A stretch of 64,000 nt of DNA from Lachnospiraceae bacterium (GTDB lineage: Bacteria; Bacillota; Clostridia; Lachnospirales; Lachnospiraceae), in assembly GCA_023663945.1 (NCBI GenBank), contig JAMPGL010000007.1, positions 26,958 through 90,957 of the forward strand, in the 5' to 3' direction. Each line of letters begins with the position of its first letter. The stretch's first letter is position 1. Below, in pieces: positions 25,905 through 33,341 of the stretch. The notes beneath the pieces were generated by a model. The model saw only the letters and a list, made by a program, of their open reading frames with translations. It did not search any database and was not told where the DNA came from. A program made the translations under genes and the position numbers.

Positions 25905-27041
25905 TTAAAAAACTAATGGTATAAACTTTTCAATCACCTTGGCAACCATACTGACTGGAATTGCATTTCCTGCCTGTTTTCTAGTTTGAGCATCCGACAC
26001 AACTATTTCAAATTCATCTGGAAATCCTTGTAACCGCAGCATTTCTCTAGGCGTTAATCTTCGTTCTCCATCAACAAGTAAATAATTATAACTTGCTCCT
26101 GCTCGTAATGCACAACTATACGGATAAGAAGATATATTCCCTGACTTATTTTCATGCCAGATAGCAGGCGTTGTTTCTGCTGTATGCATCTCTTTACGTT
26201 TTCTAACTATTTCTTTCGAGGCATAATGTTTCTTATCTACTTTATCTTCCAGTATATCATTTAAAGTTTTCACATTCTCAATATCAAATTTCCAATCCAT
26301 TTCAAATGGCTTTTTTGCACCAACTATAATAATTCTCTCTCTTTTTTGTGGCAAACCAAAATCAAGGGCATTCAAAACTTTATAATCCACATAGTAACCT
26401 AGTTCTTCTCTCAAGACATGAATAATTGTCTTAAACGTCTTACCACCATCATGACTGACAAGATTTTTTACATTCTCCAGCACAAATGCGTTGGGCTGCT
26501 TTTCCTTTATAATACGGGCAATATCAAAAAACAGCGTTCCTTTGGTATTATCTGCAAATCCTTTTTGCAAGCCACAAATCGAAAATGCCTGACATGGAAA
26601 TCCTGCAAAAAGCAATTCAAAATCTGGAATATCTTTTTCGTCAACTTTCGTAATATCTCCCACCGGCTTCTCGCCAAAATTTGCCTCATAACTCTCTGTA
26701 GCAAACTTGTCTATATCACTGCTAAATAAACATTGCCCTTTTATTCCCAACTGTTCAAATGCTTGTCTGGAAGCATAGCGAAAGCCACCTATACCACAAA
26801 ACAAATCAATAAATTTTATGGATTGGGGCAATTCTTTCTTTTCAACAGACGGTATTGTAAAAAATAAGCGTTCAACATTCACAGATAATTCTTCAGACAA
26901 GCGAACTACCACATCTATTGAGGGCGTTGTTTTATTCCTTTCTATCATAGACAAATACTTTCTGCTGATACCTACCGATGTTGCTAACTGCTCCTGTGTG
27001 ATATTTCTTTCTTTCCTATATTCCTTAACCATATTTATCAT
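25905..27041 (-). CDS. DNA (cytosine-5) methyltransferase with N-terminal XRE HTH
   Basis: Modification enzyme of 378 residues that methylates cytosine C5 using AdoMet. Residues 1-60 form an XRE-type helix-turn-helix (ITQEQLATSVGISRKYLSMI), a fusion seen in methyltransferases that repress their own operon. The catalytic domain follows: motif I FIDLFCGIGGFR, motif IV GFPCQAFS with the nucleophilic Cys, motif VI FVLENVKN, motif VIII QKRERIIIVG, a short target-recognition region, motif IX LRLQGFPDEF and motif X QAGNAIPV. GAGGAG lies eight bases before the ATG at 27041 and a good promoter is at 27081-27109. The target sequence cannot be predicted. Base use is more AT-rich than neighbouring housekeeping genes, suggesting acquisition. 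Confidence 0.93.
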   Translation of the reverse strand: MINMVKEYRKERNITQEQLATSVGISRKYLSMIERNKTTPSIDVVVRLSEELSVNVERLFFTIPSVEKKELPQSIKFIDLFCGIGGFRYASRQAFEQLGIKGQCLFSSDIDKFATESYEANFGEKPVGDITKVDEKDIPDFELLFAGFPCQAFSICGLQKGFADNTKGTLFFDIARIIKEKQPNAFVLENVKNLVSHDGGKTFKTIIHVLREELGYYVDYKVLNALDFGLPQKRERIIIVGAKKPFEMDWKFDIENVKTLNDILEDKVDKKHYASKEIVRKRKEMHTAETTPAIWHENKSGNISSYPYSCALRAGASYNYLLVDGERRLTPREMLRLQGFPDEFEIVVSDAQTRKQAGNAIPVSMVAKVIEKFIPLVF

Positions 27042-27080
27042 AGCATTTTCTCCTCAAATGTGAACTTTTCTTCTCATTTC

Positions 27081-27109
27081 ATTATATATCGCCTAGTTTT
27101 ATCTGTCTA
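27081..27109 (-). promoter_or_regulatory. Promoter of the restriction-modification operon
   Basis: Minus strand: TAGACA (27109-27104), 17-bp spacer, TATAAT (27086-27081), 40 bp before the methyltransferase ATG. The HTH domain of the methyltransferase could act here. Confidence 0.65.
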
Positions 27110-27122
27110 TACTGATTTCAAG

Positions 27123-27468
27123 ATTTTCGAATTAGTTTGGTTTGCAGGATGATAGACGGACGCTTGTATGGAAACAAATTCTACGTCGCCATTTATGGCG
27201 CTCGCCACGGCTTGATAGTGCGTGCGCGAATTGGCTCCTTTAGAATTTGTTTCCATACAAGCTGTTCTGTGAATCAACGCAAAGCCAAACAGGTCGTTCC
27301 GCTATTGTTGAATGATTTACTGTACTGGCAGCACCTCGTTGTGTAATGGTTAACGGCAATTTATCGGAAGGTCATGCGCAACCTAACACAACCAAAATAG
27401 TAAATCATTTTACCATAGCCAAGCTGCCAGTTTAATTTTGCGTTATCCAATAAAACTAAACCGAAATT
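27123..27468. mobile_element. Fold-back (MITE-like) non-coding element
   Basis: About 350 bp without a convincing gene. The ends are imperfect inverted repeats (27123-27144 against 27447-27468, 16 of 22 matching). Inside are a perfect 22-bp inverted repeat (27162-27183 / 27241-27262), AACGCAAA / TTTGCGTT (27276-27283 / 27437-27444), AATGATTTAC / GTAAATCATT (27311-27320 / 27400-27409), GTTGTGT / ACACAAC (27338-27344 / 27386-27392), and ACTGGCAGC / GCTGCCAGT (27324-27332 / 27423-27431), the last crossing the AATGATTTAC stem as a pseudoknot. It is richer in GC than its surroundings. It could be a small non-autonomous transposon or an ornate structured RNA. Confidence 0.5.
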
Positions 27469-27554
27469 TGATGTAGCATACCCCCTCTAAATAATCTTAA
27501 ATATCCAAAATCACAAAGAATAATTGTATTTTTGAAATTTGTATTTTAAAATAG

Positions 27555-27692
27555 AAGTTAGCCGACAAAAGAATTGTTTACTACGGGGTATTGGATGAAT
27601 ATCACTGTACCGGAAATATACTGCCCTTTCTCTGCTTTATATTTGAATTGGAAATGAATGAATTAGATTTATTTTTAGAGGAGCTGACTTGA
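27555..27692 (+). pseudogene. 3' remnant of a gene, possibly a Fic-family protein
   Basis: An open frame from just after a stop at 27552 runs to TGA at 27690-27692 and ends with GVLDEYHCTGNILPFLCFIF and an acidic tail. The pattern YY..L..YH.TG...PF..FI resembles the C-terminal end of Fic proteins. Its stop overlaps the start of the next gene as TGATG, and the ribosome site of that gene lies in its last codons, so the two were probably an operon before truncation. Confidence 0.35.
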
Positions 27693-27961
27693 TGGATTTG
27701 GTCTTATTATTAAAAAATATCGTTGCAAAAATGGATGTCATATTACATGAATACGATTATGACCCGGAACGAGCGTGGGATAATCAGGAATATCAATTAC
27801 TGAAAAAAACTTCTGATAATCTTTCAGAGGGTATTAAGGAAGTGGAGAAAGCCAGATTTTTTAATAGATCATTTGTCTATATAAAGGATCCATATGTAAG
27901 TGAAGAGCTGGACAATTATGTAGATTGGAGTCTTATCAATCAAGTGAAAGAAATTATTTAA
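27692..27961 (+). CDS. Small hypothetical protein (89 aa)
   Basis: Acidic, probably helical cytosolic protein of 89 residues with no recognised domain. GAGGAG lies eight bases before the ATG at 27692, and the ATG overlaps the stop of an upstream gene remnant. The C-terminal half has FNRSFVYIKDPYVSEELDNY. It lies 24 bp before the MATE gene. It may be a leftover of the accessory region; no function is proposed. Confidence 0.6.
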   Translation: MDLVLLLKNIVAKMDVILHEYDYDPERAWDNQEYQLLKKTSDNLSEGIKEVEKARFFNRSFVYIKDPYVSEELDNYVDWSLINQVKEII

Positions 27962-27985
27962 GATTAATATAAAGGAAGTGTTTTT

Positions 27986-29350
27986 GTGAATCAAGAAGAA
28001 AAATACACACAGATGACTACCACTCCGATACCAAAGCTGATCTGTTCACTGGCACTTCCCACGATCATTAGTATGCTGGTGACCTCTTTTTATAATATGG
28101 CGGATACCTTTTTTGTGGGAAAGCTGGATACACAGTCTACGGCGGCAGTGGGCGTCGTTTTTTCGGTTATGGCGATTATTCAGGCAATTGGCTTCTTTTT
28201 TGGCCACGGATCCGGCAATTACATATCCAGAAAGCTTGGGAGTAAAGAATTTGAAGAGGCCGAAAGCATGGCGGCAAATGGATTTTTCTTGTCGATCCTT
28301 TGCGGAGTTGTCATTGCGGCTTTAGGTCTTATCTTTATTAATCCGCTGTCAATAGCGCTTGGTTCCACGCCTACCATTCTTCCCTATACCAGAAAGTATC
28401 TGAGCATTATTTTAATTGGGTCGCCCTTTATGACTTCTTCGCTGGTGCTAAACAATCAGTTAAGATTTCAGGGAAGAGCTTCTTTTGCCATGATAGGGAT
28501 TGTTTCCGGTGCAGTGCTGAATATTGCTCTTGATCCTCTGCTTATCTTTGGGTTTGGGATGGGCGTTTCGGGAGCTGCAGCGGCTACCGTGTCCAGTCAG
28601 TTCTGTAGTTTTGTACTGCTGATTTTAATGAGCAGAAAGAGCGGAAGCATTGTGATCCGGTTTAAGAACCTGAATGTGAATTGGCATTTTATTAAAGAGA
28701 TTATCCGCGGAGGGGTTCCCTCTCTTTGCAGGCAGGGGCTTGGAAGCATTGCGTCAATCTGTCTGAATCATGCGGCAGGCGCCTACGGAGATGCCGCCAT
28801 AGCGGGAATGTCCATCGTTACCAGAATATCTATGTTTGCAAATTCGGCGTTAATCGGTTTCGGGCAGGGATTTCAGCCTGTGTGCGGATTTAATTACGGG
28901 GCAAAGCTGTACAAGAGGGTGCGGGAAGGATTTTATTTTTGCGTCAAGTATGCTTTTGTATTTTTGGTGGCGGTGTCAACTCTCTGCGGAATGTTTGCGC
29001 CCGAGATTGTGGCGTTATTCCGAAAAGAGGATGCGGATGTCATTCAGGTCGGGGCTATGGCGCTCAGGCTGCAGTGTCTGGTCTTTCCCCTAAATGCCTG
29101 GATTGTAATGAGTAATATGATGCTTCAATCAATCGGAAAGGCACTAAAGGCATCCATTGTGGCAGGAGCAAGACAAGGGTATTTCTTTATTCCGCTTATT
29201 TTGATTCTGCCTAGGTTTTTGGGACTGTTTGGAGTGGAAGTCTGCCAGACGGTATCCGATATTTGTACTTTAATTTTATCAGTGCCGCTTGCTTTGAGTG
29301 TATTAAATGAAATGAAAGCGGCGGATCGTGCCGGGACACAGCAGGGATAA
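27986..29350 (+). CDS. MATE-family multidrug efflux transporter
   Basis: Twelve-helix membrane antiporter of 454 residues, typical for MATE (MepA/NorM) family exporters that use Na+ or H+ to expel cationic drugs. The N-terminal block LICSLALPTIISMLVTSFYN and MADTFFVGKLDTQSTAAVGV, and the mirrored second half with GFGQGFQPVCGFNYGA, are family hallmarks. Translation starts at GTG 27986 behind AAAGGAAG. The next gene, panE, follows 56 bp downstream on the same strand. Substrates unknown. Confidence 0.93.
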   Translation: MNQEEKYTQMTTTPIPKLICSLALPTIISMLVTSFYNMADTFFVGKLDTQSTAAVGVVFSVMAIIQAIGFFFGHGSGNYISRKLGSKEFEEAESMAANGFFLSILCGVVIAALGLIFINPLSIALGSTPTILPYTRKYLSIILIGSPFMTSSLVLNNQLRFQGRASFAMIGIVSGAVLNIALDPLLIFGFGMGVSGAAAATVSSQFCSFVLLILMSRKSGSIVIRFKNLNVNWHFIKEIIRGGVPSLCRQGLGSIASICLNHAAGAYGDAAIAGMSIVTRISMFANSALIGFGQGFQPVCGFNYGAKLYKRVREGFYFCVKYAFVFLVAVSTLCGMFAPEIVALFRKEDADVIQVGAMALRLQCLVFPLNAWIVMSNMMLQSIGKALKASIVAGARQGYFFIPLILILPRFLGLFGVEVCQTVSDICTLILSVPLALSVLNEMKAADRAGTQQG

Positions 29351-29406
29351 GAGAGATATGCGGTTATTACGGCATTACTATGAATGTGCCGTGGAAAGGA
29401 AGGATT

Positions 29407-30342
29407 ATGAAACAAATCAAAAAAATTTCTTTAATTGGACTTGGAGCTATGGGAGTATTTTTTGCGCCCAGACTTGCGGCGGCTTATGGTAGCGATTTTC
29501 GTGTCATAGCGCAGGGAGAAAGAAAGGAGCGCCTCAGCAATGAGGGCGTGACTATTAACGGGGTAAACTACAAGTTTCCCATTGTCACTCCCGATGAAAA
29601 GGGAAATGAAGCAGACTTGATTTTAATTGCAGTGAAGGGCTACGGGCTGACGCAGGCGATTGAGGACATCCGCAATCAGGTCGGAGAAGAGACGCTGATC
29701 ATCTCGCTTTTAAACGGAGTGGACAGTGAAGAAAAGTTAATAGAGGCATTTGGCGAGGAACATGTTCTGTACGGCTATATGAGAATGTCTATCGTGATGA
29801 AGAAAGGCAAAGCCAGCTTTGACCCATATAACGGGAAGGTGCATTTTGGAGAGATACAAAATCAGGAATATTCTCAGAGGGTTTTAGCGGTAAAGGAAGT
29901 ATTTGACAAGGCAGATATTCCCTATGAGATTGACCCGGATATGCTGTACGGCATCTGGTTTAAATTTATGTGCAATGTAGGCGAAAACATGACCTGTGCC
30001 CTTCTCGGCATTCCCTTTGGCGGATTTCATGTAAGCGAACACGCAAATTGGATTCGGGTGAACGCTATGAGAGAGGTTGCGGCAATTGCGCAGAAGAAGG
30101 GGATTGCCATAGGAGAAAGGGAGATAGAGCTTCAGGATATAACGGTTATGGCTCTTCCTGCCGCCAATAAGCCCTCCACCCTGCAGGATTTGGAGAATGG
30201 CAGATGCACGGAAGTCAGCATGTTTGCCGGAACGGTAGTAAGAATGGGCGGGGAACTTGACATTCCCACACCCATCTGTGAAATGTTCTATCACGCTATC
30301 CGCGTTTTGGAAGAAAAGAATGATAAGCTAATAAGCTTTTAA
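29407..30342 (+). CDS. panE: 2-dehydropantoate 2-reductase family protein
   Basis: NADPH-dependent ketopantoate reductase family (ApbA/PanE), 311 residues. The N-terminal Rossmann motif is LIGLGAMGVFFAPRLA, IAVKGYGL and SLLNGVDSEE follow, and the C-terminal helical domain has the conserved WFKFMCNVGENMTCAL with the catalytic Lys and substrate-binding Asn positions. Ketopantoate reduction is the committed step of pantothenate (CoA) synthesis, but many paralogues act on other 2-oxo acids, and no other pan gene is nearby. The start at 29407 follows GGAAAGGAAGG. Confidence 0.85.
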   Translation: MKQIKKISLIGLGAMGVFFAPRLAAAYGSDFRVIAQGERKERLSNEGVTINGVNYKFPIVTPDEKGNEADLILIAVKGYGLTQAIEDIRNQVGEETLIISLLNGVDSEEKLIEAFGEEHVLYGYMRMSIVMKKGKASFDPYNGKVHFGEIQNQEYSQRVLAVKEVFDKADIPYEIDPDMLYGIWFKFMCNVGENMTCALLGIPFGGFHVSEHANWIRVNAMREVAAIAQKKGIAIGEREIELQDITVMALPAANKPSTLQDLENGRCTEVSMFAGTVVRMGGELDIPTPICEMFYHAIRVLEEKNDKLISF

Positions 30343-30349
30343 ATCCTAT

Positions 30350-31978
30350 TTAAAAGTTATAAACATAATCTACAATGTCCTTTTGAAAATGTTCATGTTC
30401 TTTATAATATCTGGTATAGTATTGATAAGCAGTCCATCGGGAAAAATTAAATTTCCGGATGGATTGTTTTTGTGGAAGGGTATTTTTGGGGCTCTGGCCT
30501 TCCCAGCTTTTGCGCACAATTTTGGCGGAGTACCGATAGAACCAATGAAGGCTTTCTGTGGATTCGCTGTCGTATCCTAATTCGTCTGTCTTTTCATAAA
30601 TTGCCGGCGCCGCATCCATGGACAGATTCCGGAGGTAGTAGAAGTCGGAGTATGATCTGGATGAAGAAATCCCCGATTCCGTCGTATCTACATGGGAGAG
30701 GTTATAACGCGCAATCCAGTAGTCCGGATGTGCAAAGGAAAAAATAAGGTACATGACCGTGACCGTTATCACACAGTATTTTACCAGCGGAAAATGTTCA
30801 TGGAAGATAATAGCCAAGGTTCCGCTGATCAGGAGGAAGATTACAATAAGCCCCCATAAAACCAAAACCCGCAAAAAGGTAAGGTGATACGCCGAAATAT
30901 ATAAAATCATGCGGTATGCGCTGGATGCAATCATAATGTAGGTACAGAGAGAAATAAACACTAAAATGCCCTTTAACATCTTATTTCTGCGGAAGCGTTT
31001 ATTGCAGAACAGTACCAGAGCCAGATTAATCAGGCATACAAACACAAGCTGGAAAAAGCCTTCCCTTGCATATTGCGCATAACTGTAGTTTTGAGGCAGA
31101 GTGCCCAGCCCGCCGAACAGATAGACAATCTGAACCAGACAGAAGATCAGGTAAACCAGTGAAATCATACCGGTAAAGGTAACTCCGATAATCGGTTCTA
31201 AGGTTCTTTTGTCTTTGACAGTCTCCTGAATATTGCGGTGGGAAAACCGGCATAAAAGGCAATAGGAAGCAAAAAAGGCAAAAAGAAATAATGCGGCAAT
31301 CCCCCAAATGTTTCCGTCAAATAAAAACTCAAAGAAATCCGAAAACAGATATTCAAAAATGTTTGAAAAAACTGCATCCGCGCTGCAGAGCAGGGCAATG
31401 ATAACCAGCAGCAGGGGCAGGGCAATTAATATGCCGAAAAACACGTATTTCCCTTTTCCATCCGTCTTACCGGACTGTTTCTGCCGGCTTTTTAAAAAAT
31501 CTATAAAATCCGTAAAAGGGCGGAAGATAAAGGCAAGGCTGGTACAGGTCAAATTGATTAATGATACTAAATATTTGGAGAGATCCCAGTCTTTATCTTG
31601 ATACAGGCTGTGCAGCGCCATATAAAAAAACAAAAGAAAAATTCCCAGTTTATTAAAGAACAGTAATACCCAGCTGTCGGTAAGGCAGGTAGAAATGCCA
31701 AGAAGTACCAGACTAACGGTGGGAAACAGAGAGAATTTTTTGACGGCGGTTCCAGACTTTTTCAAATAAAAGAAAAAAAACAAGCAGGTTCCGCCGACGA
31801 AAAAAGGGTATGTGATACCGGAGCTGTTCTTGTACAGGCAGAAGGTGTAAAAAAATGCATACACTATGCTTCCGATTCCCATAAAAAGAAACAACGGGTT
31901 CCGCTTTGCGGGAGAGTTATTTTCCGTCTGCGTCTGCATGGTCTGCAAGTTGTGAGTGGTGTTATTTACAGGTTCCAT
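30350..31978 (-). CDS. DUF4173-family multi-pass membrane protein
   Basis: Integral membrane protein of 542 residues with about eleven to thirteen hydrophobic helices after a polar 25-residue N terminus, and a soluble C-terminal tail of about 130 residues (from SHVDTTESGISS). It matches the DUF4153/DUF4173 type. Function is not known; a heavily aromatic tail with several Trp and Tyr residues could be extracytoplasmic. It is the last gene of a four-gene minus-strand operon (DUF2975, YozG-like, small membrane protein, this), 21 bp after the preceding gene. Confidence 0.8.
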   Translation of the reverse strand: MEPVNNTTHNLQTMQTQTENNSPAKRNPLFLFMGIGSIVYAFFYTFCLYKNSSGITYPFFVGGTCLFFFFYLKKSGTAVKKFSLFPTVSLVLLGISTCLTDSWVLLFFNKLGIFLLFFYMALHSLYQDKDWDLSKYLVSLINLTCTSLAFIFRPFTDFIDFLKSRQKQSGKTDGKGKYVFFGILIALPLLLVIIALLCSADAVFSNIFEYLFSDFFEFLFDGNIWGIAALFLFAFFASYCLLCRFSHRNIQETVKDKRTLEPIIGVTFTGMISLVYLIFCLVQIVYLFGGLGTLPQNYSYAQYAREGFFQLVFVCLINLALVLFCNKRFRRNKMLKGILVFISLCTYIMIASSAYRMILYISAYHLTFLRVLVLWGLIVIFLLISGTLAIIFHEHFPLVKYCVITVTVMYLIFSFAHPDYWIARYNLSHVDTTESGISSSRSYSDFYYLRNLSMDAAPAIYEKTDELGYDSESTESLHWFYRYSAKIVRKSWEGQSPKNTLPQKQSIRKFNFSRWTAYQYYTRYYKEHEHFQKDIVDYVYNF

Positions 31979-31999
31979 GATAGTCCTCCTTTAACGTTA

Positions 32000-32395
32000 T
32001 TACGGAGCCGGATATTCCATCCAGGCTGAGTGCTCCAACAAACGAATGATCTGTTTAACAAATGGCTGTAATATTTGTCCGGCACAGGCATCTGCAAAGA
32101 ACAGGATGATTCCTATGCCGATTCCGCACAGAGCGGTAAAAATGTATTTCCAACAAATTCCGGCAGGCAGTTTCCATCGATATAGCTTTAGTACATAAAA
32201 GATTATCAATATTGCGCCGGGAAGGAATGTCAATATATTAACTGCCAAATTTCCTTGGCTGGTATATATCATTGGCGGGTCGCCAAAACCGTGAAAGCCT
32301 GCCCACATAAAAGCTTCTATCATAATGCATTCAAGTAAGGCAGTTAATAAAAAGAGCAAAAAGCATATCCGGTATGGAGCTTTATTCCTTTTCAT
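32000..32395 (-). CDS. Small membrane protein (131 aa)
   Basis: Membrane protein with about three hydrophobic segments (roughly residues 7-28, 52-72, 82-105). The start at 32395 follows AGGAGG and overlaps the end of the preceding regulator gene by 14 bp, indicating translational coupling; a longer frame lacks a ribosome site. I do not recognise a domain. Its place between a YozG-like regulator and a DUF4173 protein suggests a membrane-related role. Confidence 0.65.
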   Translation of the reverse strand: MKRNKAPYRICFLLFLLTALLECIMIEAFMWAGFHGFGDPPMIYTSQGNLAVNILTFLPGAILIIFYVLKLYRWKLPAGICWKYIFTALCGIGIGIILFFADACAGQILQPFVKQIIRLLEHSAWMEYPAP

Positions 32396-32606
32396 CTTCC
32401 GCCTCCTCAACATATTCCAAAATATCTCCGGGCTGGCAGTGCAGTGCCTTGCAGATTGCATTCAGGGTTGAGAAACGGACAGCTTTTGCTTTGTTGTTTT
32501 TTAAAATGGAAAGGTTGGCGAGGGTGATGTCCACATCGTTTGCAAGCTCGGTCAGCCCCTTTTTTTGTTTTGCCATTTCCACATCAAGATTGATTCGGAT
32601 TGCCAT
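32382..32606 (-). CDS. YozG-like XRE transcriptional regulator
   Basis: Compact Cro/CI-type helix-turn-helix protein of 74 residues, almost only the DNA-binding fold: VEMAKQKKGLTELANDVDIT, then NLSILKNNKAKAVRFSTLNAI and an acidic tail. The sequence type (YozG family) is nearly always paired with a DUF2975 membrane protein, which is encoded 10 bp upstream. It overlaps the next gene at its 3' end. It probably regulates this operon; the inverted repeat at 33084-33112 is a candidate operator. Confidence 0.88.
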   Translation of the reverse strand: MAIRINLDVEMAKQKKGLTELANDVDITLANLSILKNNKAKAVRFSTLNAICKALHCQPGDILEYVEEAEDEKE

Positions 32607-32616
32607 AGTCCACCTC

Positions 32617-33063
32617 CTAGATAGTCAGGTCGTTTTCCAGCTTGTAGGTGACAGCCTTATCAAACACCTTGGAAAGCACCTTGCTGAAAAGCCCGGCAAT
32701 CACAAAGACCAAGATTACAATAATCACGGCAGGGGTTAAATAAAGGAACAGACGGCAGCAGGTAATCGCCGCAATGCAAAAGCTGTAGGTTCCCATTCTG
32801 CGAAGGCTGGAAACATTCTCCGGAATAAAGCAGTCGTCCATGAGAACCGATCGGAACATTTTGCGGAGTTCCCGGATAATCAGTACGGCAAAGGCACCGG
32901 AGAGAATAAAGATAAAACTTAAATAAACAATGTTGTTTGCAAAGTAGCTGTTGTAGTTTCCATAAAAACGGATGATTGCCGGAACGAAAACCGTGATGAC
33001 GATGCCCGCATAATACATAAAGTCCAGCAATATCTTGGTAAAAGAAGTTAATTTGTCGTTCAT
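32617..33063 (-). CDS. DUF2975 membrane protein
   Basis: Membrane protein of 148 residues with four hydrophobic helices and a conserved middle part FRSVLMDDCFIPENVSSLRRMG, the usual DUF2975 signature between helices 2 and 3. It is the first gene of the operon, with GAGGAGGAAT before the ATG. DUF2975 proteins are thought to work with the small YozG-type regulator as a membrane-linked sensing pair, but the signal is not known. Confidence 0.85.
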   Translation of the reverse strand: MNDKLTSFTKILLDFMYYAGIVITVFVPAIIRFYGNYNSYFANNIVYLSFIFILSGAFAVLIIRELRKMFRSVLMDDCFIPENVSSLRRMGTYSFCIAAITCCRLFLYLTPAVIIVILVFVIAGLFSKVLSKVFDKAVTYKLENDLTI

Positions 33064-33083
33064 ATTGATTCCTCCTCATATCA

Positions 33084-33112
33084 TTTGATGGATACGGTCT
33101 GATTTCATCAAA
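33084..33112. promoter_or_regulatory. Inverted repeat, candidate operator of the DUF2975 operon
   Basis: TTTGATG (33084-33090) and CATCAAA (33106-33112), a 7-bp inverted repeat with centres 22 bp apart, between the promoter and the DUF2975 start. Confidence 0.4.
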
Positions 33113-33127
33113 CGCCCTTGTATTTGC

Positions 33128-33156
33128 AATATATCACTCCATTAAATGAAAGTCAA
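33128..33156 (-). promoter_or_regulatory. Promoter of the DUF2975/YozG/DUF4173 operon
   Basis: Minus strand: TTGACT (33156-33151), 17-bp spacer, TATATT (33133-33128). Confidence 0.65.
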
Positions 33157-33341
33157 TAAAAATTTATTGAAAAACAATAAATATTTCTTGAAAGTCGATA
33201 ATGCAAGGATTATTAGGGAAATATTTATAGATTTTATGGAAATAATCATCGGAATTGTCATTATTTTATGCTAAACTATAGCTGACGGCATTTGATAGGC
33301 AGATTTTAAATTTTGAAAAGACAGAAAGGCGTTTGATATTT

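Noticed and set aside
27137-27346. 69-aa plus-strand ORF in the fold-back element
   Set aside because: Runs through both arms of a perfect 22-bp inverted repeat; composition not protein-like and no ribosome site.
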